15,923 nucleotides of DNA from the NCBI GenBank assembly GCA_964397085.1, contig CAYNHH010000019.1, positions 1 through 15,923 of the forward strand, given 5' to 3'. Both the position numbers and the translations under genes were made by a program. The notes under the pieces are model-generated. The model was not told where the DNA came from. It saw nothing but the letters and a program-made list of their open reading frames with translations, and made no database searches. Of the stretch, positions 1-5,097 are shown piece by piece. Each line of letters starts with the position of its first letter. Position 1 is the first letter of the stretch. The stretch comes from CAILAD01 sp964397085 (GTDB lineage: Bacteria; Patescibacteriota; Saccharimonadia; CAILAD01; BJGX01).

Positions 1-76
1 TGGTGGGTCCGGAGGGACTTGAACCCACAACCAATTGCTTAAGAGGCAACTGCTCTACCAATTGAGCTACAGACCC
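1..76 (-). tRNA. tRNA-Lys (anticodon CTT)
   Basis: Read on the minus strand, this folds as a full cloverleaf: acceptor GGGTCTG pairs with CGGACCC, the D stem is GCTC/GAGC, the anticodon stem GTTGC/GCAAT encloses loop CTCTTAA, and the T loop is TTCAAGT. Anticodon CTT reads the lysine codon AAG. The CCA end is encoded (positions 1-3 as TGG on the plus strand). The T stem GTGGG/CCCTC carries one T-T mismatch (second pair), which is mildly unusual. It lies downstream of tRNA-Arg(TCG) on the same strand and may share its transcript. Confidence 0.96.
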
Positions 77-260
77 GTAAAAAAATTGAAATGCTGGTGC
101 GCCCTTGAAGGGATGGTTGCTAAGCAACCTCCGCTTGGTGCTCGGTAAATATCTAAGCGAGCTTAGTACTTACCTGCGCGCCTCGCTCTGCCGAACCCGG
201 GGGTTCTCATCAGGATAACATCACTATTTCTGATTTTACCTGAAGGTAAAACAGAAATAC
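77..260 (-). other. Structured tRNA-tRNA spacer with a partial copy of the tRNA-Arg 3' end
   Basis: This 184-base spacer holds no ORF. The segment 88-105 matches 254-271 at 17 of 18 bases; the copied stretch is the CCA end, discriminator base and 3' acceptor strand of the neighbouring tRNA-Arg plus seven flanking bases. The core (about 105-215) is more GC-rich than nearby intergenic DNA and can form hairpins: 115-120 with 124-129, 144-148 with 170-174 enclosing 153-157 with 162-166, and 193-197 with 202-206. I could not match it to SRP RNA, 6S RNA, tmRNA or an intron-bearing tRNA. It may be an unrecognised small RNA, a processed spacer, or the scar of an insertion at the tRNA 3' end. Confidence 0.5.
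225..259. repeat. 15-bp hairpin beside the tRNA-Arg 3' end
   Basis: Positions 225-232 and 234-240 pair with 252-259 and 245-251, leaving a TGAA tetraloop and one bulged A at 233. In the tRNA-Arg transcript it lies directly after the CCA end. No T tract follows on the minus strand, so it is not a classic intrinsic terminator; a 3'-processing or stability element is possible. Confidence 0.7.
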
Positions 261-337
261 TGGTGCGCCCTGAGGGATTCGAACCCCCGACCTTCTGGTC
301 CGAAGCCAGACGCTCTATCCAGCTGAGCTAAGGGCGC
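261..337 (-). tRNA. tRNA-Arg (anticodon TCG)
   Basis: On the minus strand the acceptor GCGCCCT pairs with AGGGCGC, the D stem is GCTC/GAGC, the anticodon stem TCTGG/CCAGA encloses loop CTTCGGA, and the T arm GGGGG-TTCGAAT-CCCTC contains one G-T pair. Anticodon TCG reads CGA and, by wobble, other CGN arginine codons. CCA is encoded (261-263). A weak -10-like TATACA lies upstream on the minus strand near 358-363, but no convincing -35 was found. The first gene of the minus-strand Arg-Lys tRNA pair. Confidence 0.97.
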
Positions 338-380
338 ATAAATGCGCTTTTGAACCTGTATATCCTAACATATTTTCTTC

Positions 381-412
381 TAAAATAAAAGAGCCCCTTC
401 ACAAGGGCTCTT
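381..412 (-). terminator. Intrinsic terminator after the PLDc_N-like gene
   Basis: The 8-bp stem AAGAGCCC (389-396) with GGGCTCTT (405-412) has an 8-base loop. On the minus strand it is followed by a T-rich tract (TTATTTTA, 381-388). It closes the 429-818 gene and keeps it apart from the tRNA-Arg gene. Confidence 0.85.
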
Positions 413-428
413 ATATTTTAGACAGAAT

Positions 429-818
429 CTATTTTTGTGGCTCAACTGGTGCTGAAGCTACTGGGGCTGGTGATTTGCTATCAAGTGGTCGTTTGACTGC
501 GAAGTAGTAAATGATCGCACCAAGGTAGCCTAAGATGATTACCAAGATAATCCAGAGTGTTTTATCGCTTTCTTGCTTCCAGTTGGTTCGCTTGAATACA
601 TCAATAATCATAATGATCCAGAAGACAAACAAGAATAGTCCTACTGCCATGGCCAAGAGCCATATCACGATAAATACAATTGCCACTCCTGCACCTGCTG
701 TAGAAGTAGCAGCATCTGTAGTTGAGTAGTCGTACTCAGCCGCATGTGCAACAGCTGGAGCGAGAGTCGCTAGCATTGCAGATGCACCTGCAATCTTGGC
801 TAAAGTTAGTTTTTTCAT
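429..818 (-). CDS. Small secreted/membrane protein with PLDc_N-like domain
   Basis: This 129-residue protein begins with a signal-peptide-like stretch (residues 1-27: KK, hydrophobic core, AHA before AEYDYS). A membrane segment follows at about 43-70 and a second at about 86-107. The sequence between and after them (DVFKR, then a charged loop, then a helix ending YYFAVKR) resembles the short PLDc_N domain (cardiolipin-synthase N-terminal region, PF13396), which occurs alone in many small bacterial membrane proteins; no phospholipase catalytic domain is present. The start is supported by GGAGA upstream of the ATG (minus strand, near 826-830). It is a single-gene unit closed by its own terminator. 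The biological role is unknown; the family match is by eye. Confidence 0.85.
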   Translation of the reverse strand: MKKLTLAKIAGASAMLATLAPAVAHAAEYDYSTTDAATSTAGAGVAIVFIVIWLLAMAVGLFLFVFWIIMIIDVFKRTNWKQESDKTLWIILVIILGYLGAIIYYFAVKRPLDSKSPAPVASAPVEPQK

Positions 819-942
819 AATTAGTATCTCCTATTTAAGTATTTATCTTATTTACCATTAAACACCTTTTATTATCTGATCGCAATAGTTAAGCATAGCA
901 ATAATGCGTGCCCTACTTTGCTTAAATAGTACGAGTTAGGGC

Positions 943-971
943 TTGAGTTTTGCGTTGAAATGCCGTATTAT
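943..971 (+). promoter_or_regulatory. Possible promoter upstream of the plus-strand tRNA cluster
   Basis: TTGAGT (943-948), a 17-base spacer, and TATTAT (966-971). It lies about 115 bases before tRNA-Gly, so it would give a long leader containing two small hairpins (984-989 with 996-1001; 1027-1034 with 1040-1047). No coding sequence is seen in 819-1090. A nearer promoter for tRNA-Gly could not be picked with confidence. Confidence 0.4.
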
Positions 972-1090
972 ATTGTACTTGTAGGCTCTTATTTTAGAGC
1001 CCCTGTACCTTGTATGCTTATATATTGCATTCATATTGAATGAATGCCTGCAAGTCTGGTTCTACTTCTATTGTTGAATCAATTTGTCAG

Positions 1091-1165
1091 GCGGGTATCG
1101 TATAATGATTATTATTCCTGCCTTCCAAGCAGGTGATGTGGGTTTGATCCCCACTACCCGCTCCA
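1091..1165 (+). tRNA. tRNA-Gly (anticodon TCC) with A19/T56
   Basis: Acceptor GCGGGTA pairs with TACCCGC, the anticodon stem CCTGC/GCAGG encloses loop CTTCCAA, and the T stem is GTGGG/CCCAC; CCA is encoded. Anticodon TCC reads GGA and GGG. Compared with the usual tRNA-Gly(TCC), the D loop has GA where G18-G19 is expected (A at 1108) and the T loop is TTTGATC instead of TTCGATC (T at 1145). The two changes together would replace the G19-C56 tertiary pair with A19-U56. It is followed at once by a perfect inverted repeat. Confidence 0.93.
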
Positions 1166-1215
1166 GAAAAATTCCTTTTCAGAGTACACACTAGTGCCTT
1201 GAAAAGGAATTTTTC
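1166..1215 (+). terminator. Perfect 16-bp inverted repeat after tRNA-Gly
   Basis: Positions 1166-1181 and 1200-1215 are exact reverse complements with an 18-base loop. The arm ends in ATTTTTC, so the T tract is part of the stem, paired with the A tract just after the tRNA CCA. It probably terminates or processes the tRNA-Gly transcript. The loop contains the 8-base palindrome CACTAGTG. Confidence 0.7.
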
Positions 1216-1251
1216 ATAAATAGTAAAAGCAAAAAAGATGCTTTTGCATAG

Positions 1252-1279
1252 TTGATCGCGTACACTAAGGAAGTACAAA
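1252..1279 (+). promoter_or_regulatory. Probable promoter of tRNA-Arg(TCT)/tRNA-His
   Basis: TTGATC (1252-1257), a 16-base spacer and TACAAA (1274-1279). The predicted transcription start falls around 1286, essentially at the mature 5' end of tRNA-Arg. A 7-bp hairpin (1225-1231 with 1239-1245) lies just upstream. Confidence 0.45.
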
Positions 1280-1286
1280 TAGAAAT

Positions 1287-1363
1287 GCCCTCGTAGCTCA
1301 GCTGGATAGAGCATCGGTTTTCTAAACCGAGGGTCGCTGGTTCGAGTCCAGCCGAGGGCACCA
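1287..1363 (+). tRNA. tRNA-Arg (anticodon TCT)
   Basis: Acceptor GCCCTCG pairs with CGAGGGC, the D stem is GCTC/GAGC, the anticodon stem TCGGT/ACCGA encloses loop TTTCTAA, and the T arm is GCTGG-TTCGAGT-CCAGC. Anticodon TCT reads AGA and AGG. CCA is encoded at 1361-1363. Nine bases separate it from tRNA-His, so the two are almost surely co-transcribed. Confidence 0.97.
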
Positions 1364-1372
1364 AGATGACGA

Positions 1373-1450
1373 GGTGGGTGTAGCTCAGTTGGTTAGAGCG
1401 TCGGGTTGTGGTTCCGAAGGTCGTGGGTTCGATTCCCATCACTCACCCCA
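1373..1450 (+). tRNA. tRNA-His (anticodon GTG)
   Basis: Acceptor GTGGGTG pairs with CACTCAC (one G-T), the anticodon stem TCGGG/TCCGA encloses loop TTGTGGT, and the T arm is GTGGG-TTCGATT-CCCAT. Anticodon GTG reads histidine codons. The histidine identity pair is visible: an extra G(-1) at 1373 opposite discriminator C at 1447. CCA is encoded at 1448-1450. Confidence 0.97.
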
Positions 1451-1453
1451 TAT

Positions 1454-1484
1454 AAAAAAGTCCAAGGATTACTTGGACTTTTTT
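1454..1484. terminator. Two-way terminator between tRNA-His and the twin-domain membrane protein
   Basis: The 13-bp stem 1454-1466 with 1472-1484 has a GATTA loop; one arm starts with an A6 tract and the other ends with a T6 tract. It works in both orientations, ending the plus-strand tRNA cluster and the minus-strand gene that stops at 1512. Confidence 0.93.
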
Positions 1485-1511
1485 ATTACCTCTGATCAAT
1501 AGGTATCTATG

Positions 1512-2840
1512 CTAGAAGCTATTACCAGCTGCTTCGTTATTAATCAGCCACTTACCACCAGAGGATATTACGCTATATGTATACCCTTGAGTGTATTGAT
1601 TGGAGTTATCGGTATATTTGTACAATACATTTACCTGGGCCTTATAAGTACCGTCGGTCTGTTTGGTCACATTAATTATTCTAAAACTACTTGGGTACTG
1701 AAACTGACGTTGTTCGGGGGTGAGTTGATTGAAGTTGTATTCTCCCTGAAAACCGGTGGTCATAACAGGGCGCATTGTACTTGCATTGCCGGCAATATAC
1801 CCTTGTTGGAATGTTGTAACATTAGTAGTAACAGTTGCTTTATTGGCGGTGTCTTGAGCGGCCGCAGCTGCAGCTGCATCTTTGGCAGCCTGATCTTTTT
1901 CAGCCAAGGTATTGATTTGATCTTTTACTTTTGTAAAAACATTTGCGATCTCATAAATCTTTTGAGGCATCTGATTTTGGAGGTATTTTGCACTATTTTG
2001 GAATGTGTCTACAGATTTTTGGGCTGCAGATGCAAGGTCAGTGAGCTTAGTATTGTCGGCTGAACTAAAGTCATTAATTCTATCACTTTGACTTGCTGCT
2101 TCTTGAATATACTCGTCCATACCTGCAAGAGCGCCTTTGTAATTGCTGATGTCATTCTTGTCTGCAGAACTAGCAACTAACTGGTCTGCGGCAAATTTTT
2201 TGCTCGATAATAGATTGGCAAAAGTATGCAGTTCTTTTGAATAATCATTAAAGGCGGCTTTGTCTTGAGCAGCCTTGTCTCCCAAGACATTCACTGCATC
2301 GGCTTCAGCGGTGATTTCTTGCCAACTAGCCGTGATAGCTTGTTGATTTTGCGTAGTCTTTTTGTTTTGGTTAAAAATAACTACACCGGCAATCACAGCC
2401 ACTACTGCTATTAATGTAATTACCCAAAAAAGTGGTTTCTTGTAGAAAGGCTGCTTGGACTTATTGGTTTTTTCCGAGTTGATAAGTAACTTTTTAGAAT
2501 CGGGACTTTCTACAAGATTGTAAACATATTGAGAAGTTTTTTGTTTGCCGTTCTTGGAAATTTCTGAGAGCACTTCTGCAGTAACACTGTAGCTACCCGC
2601 TTCTTTGCTCACCCTGAGAATACGGAATGATACGGGGGTTTGTGGAGGGTCTGACTCTAGGAGTTTGTCAAAATTATACGTTGCTTGAAAGCTTTCACTC
2701 ATCACCGAACGCATTTTTTCTGGGTTCTTATCTATGTACGAATCTAAAAACTTCGCAACGTCTTTTTCGGCTGCATCAAGATGCGCGGTCTCCACCTGAT
2801 TATTGTGTACTACTTGATTGTCTTGTTTATTCTCTTGCAT
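1512..2840 (-). CDS. Membrane protein with the same domain on both sides of its TM segment
   Basis: This 442-residue protein has one clear membrane segment (about 137-157), preceded by a Lys-rich stretch (KSKQPFYKK) that suggests the N-terminus is inside. Residues 27-123 and 340-437 are homologous to each other: both run FLDSYI/FQQGYI, RSVMSESFQATYNF/RPVMTTGFQGEYNF, SFRILRVSK/SFRIINVTK and LLINSE/WLINNE. The layout recalls NTF2-like/DUF4878-type alpha-beta domains, but I cannot name the family firmly. Between the membrane segment and the second copy (about 160-335) lies a helical, probably coiled-coil stretch with a seven-alanine run. There is no signal peptide. GGAGG sits 4 bases before the ATG, and an extended -10 motif overlaps the end of mgtE. 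Function unknown. Confidence 0.9.
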   Translation of the reverse strand: MQENKQDNQVVHNNQVETAHLDAAEKDVAKFLDSYIDKNPEKMRSVMSESFQATYNFDKLLESDPPQTPVSFRILRVSKEAGSYSVTAEVLSEISKNGKQKTSQYVYNLVESPDSKKLLINSEKTNKSKQPFYKKPLFWVITLIAVVAVIAGVVIFNQNKKTTQNQQAITASWQEITAEADAVNVLGDKAAQDKAAFNDYSKELHTFANLLSSKKFAADQLVASSADKNDISNYKGALAGMDEYIQEAASQSDRINDFSSADNTKLTDLASAAQKSVDTFQNSAKYLQNQMPQKIYEIANVFTKVKDQINTLAEKDQAAKDAAAAAAAQDTANKATVTTNVTTFQQGYIAGNASTMRPVMTTGFQGEYNFNQLTPEQRQFQYPSSFRIINVTKQTDGTYKAQVNVLYKYTDNSNQYTQGYTYSVISSGGKWLINNEAAGNSF

Positions 2841-2866
2841 TTCCCTCCTAGGAATTTATGTTTTTA

Positions 2867-2875
2867 ATTATAGCA
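2867..2875 (-). promoter_or_regulatory. Extended -10 promoter for the twin-domain gene
   Basis: On the minus strand this reads TGCTATAAT, a consensus extended -10 element. It abuts the mgtE stop codon (2876-2878) and would give a leader of about 20 bases with GGAGG before the 2840 ATG, so this gene can be transcribed independently of mgtE. Confidence 0.6.
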
Positions 2876-4135
2876 TTATTTAACAAGCATTATCTGGGCA
2901 AGACCTAAGAAGATAAAGAAGCCACCTACATCGGTACAAGTGGTAATAAATATTGTGGCAGATGTAGCTGGGTCTTTGCCAAGACGCTTCATAATAAGCG
3001 GGATAGTTGCGCCGGCCACTGTCGCTATAATAAGATTGCCAATCATAGATAGAGCCAATACTAACCCAAGCATGGGGCTCTTATTCACAAATATCGCTAC
3101 CAAAGCAACAATCGCACCATTGATGGCGCCATTCACAACACCGGCACCAAACTCACGTAAGATAAAGTGAATACTGTGGCCAAGATCAATTTCTTTCATT
3201 ACCAAGCCTCGCACCGCAACGGCTAGAGTCTGAGTAGCTGCGTTACCACCCATGCCGGCCACAATTGGCATATACACAGCAAGTAAGGTGAGCTTGGAAA
3301 TAGTACCCTCAAACATACCTACTACAGATGCAGCCAAGAACGCTGTGCCAAGATTTATAATAAGCCAGAGATAGCGATTACGTACTTTTGAACCGACTCC
3401 ATCAAGTGCGTCTTCTTCTTTATTTACACCTGCAAAGCCATACAAATCGTTAGCTGTGCGCTTATCTATAAGGGTGAGTAAATCATCTGAATGGATTACC
3501 CCTAAAATACTCTCATCTTCTGCTAATACCACAACTTTGTTATGTGGGTGGGTGATAAAAGAATTCACTACTTTGCGCTCGTCATTGTCAAAATGCACCG
3601 AAGGTACTCGCTTGTAATGATTTTGTACTACTTCTCTACTGCTATGAATCACTAGCTCATTGCCTGGTAATTCGCCTAAAAGCTTGCCATTATCTACCAC
3701 AAGAATTGCTGGGAATTTGCCTGTGCGAGTTTCGTGTTCTTTGATGTCGTCAGATACATCTGCAAAGCTCGTCTTTGGGCTTACTACAATATAATCAAGA
3801 TTCATTAGTCCAGCCGCAGTACGTGGGTTAAAACTAAGTAGCGTCTCTACTTTTTCACGGATTGTGTCACTAAGCTCAGCGGTAATTTTTTTGGCCCTAT
3901 GTGGCTTGAGCTCTTGTATCAAATCTGTGGCCTTATCTGGATCTAGGTAGTTGAGTAATGCAATAAGCTCATCATTATCAAGATCATCAACGATGCTTGC
4001 TCGCACTCGCTTGGTGAGCTTGAGTAATACAAAGCCCTGCTGGGGCACGTCGATATCTCGAAACAAAGTTAAGCGAACCTTTGGTAGCTTCGTAAGTTGC
4101 TCTACTACTTTTTCGTCTGCTAGGTAAGTATTCAT
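2876..4135 (-). CDS. mgtE: Magnesium transporter MgtE
   Basis: MgtE channels import Mg2+ and are gated by cytosolic Mg2+ sensing. The 419 residues show the expected order: a superhelical MgtE N domain (about 40-110, with LDPDKATDLIQEL), a CBS pair (about 112-235), a linking helix, and a membrane domain of about five helices (255-419). The family signature PIVAGMGGNAATQT is at 290-303, and the pore-side motif DPATSATIFITTCTDVGG ends at 405, including D402, which corresponds to the conserved pore aspartate. It is somewhat shorter than the usual length of about 450, mainly at the N-terminus. No Shine-Dalgarno sequence precedes the ATG; TATAAT lies only 9 bases upstream, which suggests a leaderless or nearly leaderless message. 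Confidence 0.96.
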   Translation of the reverse strand: MNTYLADEKVVEQLTKLPKVRLTLFRDIDVPQQGFVLLKLTKRVRASIVDDLDNDELIALLNYLDPDKATDLIQELKPHRAKKITAELSDTIREKVETLLSFNPRTAAGLMNLDYIVVSPKTSFADVSDDIKEHETRTGKFPAILVVDNGKLLGELPGNELVIHSSREVVQNHYKRVPSVHFDNDERKVVNSFITHPHNKVVVLAEDESILGVIHSDDLLTLIDKRTANDLYGFAGVNKEEDALDGVGSKVRNRYLWLIINLGTAFLAASVVGMFEGTISKLTLLAVYMPIVAGMGGNAATQTLAVAVRGLVMKEIDLGHSIHFILREFGAGVVNGAINGAIVALVAIFVNKSPMLGLVLALSMIGNLIIATVAGATIPLIMKRLGKDPATSATIFITTCTDVGGFFIFLGLAQIMLVK

Positions 4136-4144
4136 ACTAAAACT

Positions 4145-4172
4145 ATTATATCTCTTATACTTACGAGCGCAA
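4145..4172 (-). promoter_or_regulatory. mgtE promoter, apparently leaderless
   Basis: On the minus strand: TTGCGC (4167-4172), a 16-base spacer and a perfect TATAAT (4145-4150). Nine bases separate the -10 from the mgtE ATG, so the transcript would begin within a few bases of the start codon. Confidence 0.6.
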
Positions 4173-4174
4173 TG

Positions 4175-4447
4175 TTAACGCACCATTCCCTTAAACCTTG
4201 AGCCAGCTCGAAACTTGGGCATCATTACTTTTGGAATATCTATTTTTTCTCCAGTCATTGGATTAATGCCTGCTCTCGCTGCTCGCTTGCCCAGGTAAAA
4301 TGTACCAAAACCCGTGATATTCACCTTTTGACCATGTTTGACCTCGCTCATAATAATCATTGAAAGCTTGTCGAGCACCCGCTCGGCTTCACGTTTGGTA
4401 ATGTTAGCATTGCCAGCCAGCTCTTCAATTAGTTCTCGTTTTGTCAT
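4175..4447 (-). CDS. hup: DNA-binding protein HU
   Basis: This 90-residue histone-like protein acts as a dimer that binds and bends DNA. The HU fold is evident: the helical half (TKRELIEELAGNANITKREA), then VNITGFGTFYLGKRAARAG, then the arm tip INPMTGEKI (proline 63 is the intercalating residue) and a basic C-terminal end KFRAGSRFKGMVR. I place the start at ATG 4447, giving the family's typical 90 residues. A TTG six codons upstream (4465) would run into the preceding gene and seems unnecessary. GAGGG lies about 11 bases before the ATG and overlaps the stop of the upstream NTF2-like gene, suggesting operon coupling. HU versus IHF subunit cannot be fully separated by eye, but HU is more likely. 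Confidence 0.95.
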   Translation of the reverse strand: MTKRELIEELAGNANITKREAERVLDKLSMIIMSEVKHGQKVNITGFGTFYLGKRAARAGINPMTGEKIDIPKVMMPKFRAGSRFKGMVR

Positions 4448-4451
4448 TTTT

Positions 4452-5066
4452 CTATTGTCCCTCAAAAGGTTTTGGTTGATATTCTATATTTCTTATTTTC
4501 CATGTACCATTTTCTTGCTCTAGAATTACTCTCATATATTCATTCTTGGCGCTTTCTTTATCTTGCACATTATAAATTATTGTGGCTGTTTGAGCACCAT
4601 TTTCATTTGAATTAACACTCTTATTGATCACTACAGTATAGGTAGAGCTTATCTCTGCATTATACTGCTTTACAAAATCAGAGAACTTGATCTGATCTTC
4701 AGCAGCCTGAAATGCCTTGCTGGTCTTGGCGTATGCGCCCTGCACATCGTTTTTCTGAATGGTTTTGATGAAGCTATCACTGGCGCTAAGTGGTGCAGAG
4801 GTAACGTTATTGACTGCACTAAATACAAAGACAAAAAAACCAACAACAATAGCAATCAATATCGTAAGAATCCCCAAAATTATGAGAACAATCATTTTGG
4901 TATGACTTTTCTTGGGAGCAGGCACTTCATTTGATGTTATTGATGCATCTACTTTCTGCTTCTGAGGTAAGTCTGTATTCTGCCCTACAGTATCAGTACC
5001 CGATGCTACATTTTTTGAACTCGATTGATCATCTGGTGATGCACTCGTTTGTTTATTGTCTTCCAT
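4452..5066 (-). CDS. Single-pass membrane protein with NTF2-like extracytoplasmic domain
   Basis: This 204-residue protein has a polar, low-complexity cytoplasmic head (1-50), a KKSHTK basic anchor and one strong membrane helix (about 58-85). The outer domain (about 92-198) starts SASDSFIKTIQKNDVQGAYAK and ends NGTWKIRNIEY, a pattern typical of DUF4878/NTF2-like domains. GGAG stands just before the ATG. The gene lies 31 bases after rny and 4 bases before the HU start codon, so the three appear to form an operon. The general architecture resembles the C-terminal half of the 1512-2840 product, though I see no clear residue-level match. Function unknown. Confidence 0.88.
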   Translation of the reverse strand: MEDNKQTSASPDDQSSSKNVASGTDTVGQNTDLPQKQKVDASITSNEVPAPKKSHTKMIVLIILGILTILIAIVVGFFVFVFSAVNNVTSAPLSASDSFIKTIQKNDVQGAYAKTSKAFQAAEDQIKFSDFVKQYNAEISSTYTVVINKSVNSNENGAQTATIIYNVQDKESAKNEYMRVILEQENGTWKIRNIEYQPKPFEGQ

Positions 5067-5097
5067 ATTTCTCCTGCTTTTAAGTTATTGTGTTTTA

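Noticed and set aside
88..260. Intron-containing or degenerate tRNA, SRP RNA, 6S RNA or tmRNA in the tRNA spacer
   Set aside because: There is an acceptor-like 3' end but no T loop, anticodon arm or matching 5' acceptor. The SRP GGAA-loop motif is absent, the ends do not pair as in 6S RNA, and the length is too short for tmRNA.
1087..1442. Two minus-strand ORFs (75 and 83 codons) opposite the tRNA genes
   Set aside because: They are antisense to tRNA-Gly, tRNA-Arg and tRNA-His. Phrases such as GLEPATLGLENRCS and MGIEPTTFG are the familiar false proteins produced by translating the opposite strand of tRNA genes.
1509..2063. Plus-strand ORF of 184 codons
   Set aside because: It lies wholly opposite the twin-domain membrane protein, which has a ribosome-binding site, clear domain structure and internal homology. 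The plus-strand translation has no recognisable features.
4448..4465. TTG start for HU giving 96 residues
   Set aside because: The ATG at 4447 gives the typical 90-residue HU. The extension overlaps the upstream gene and has no ribosome-binding site of its own.
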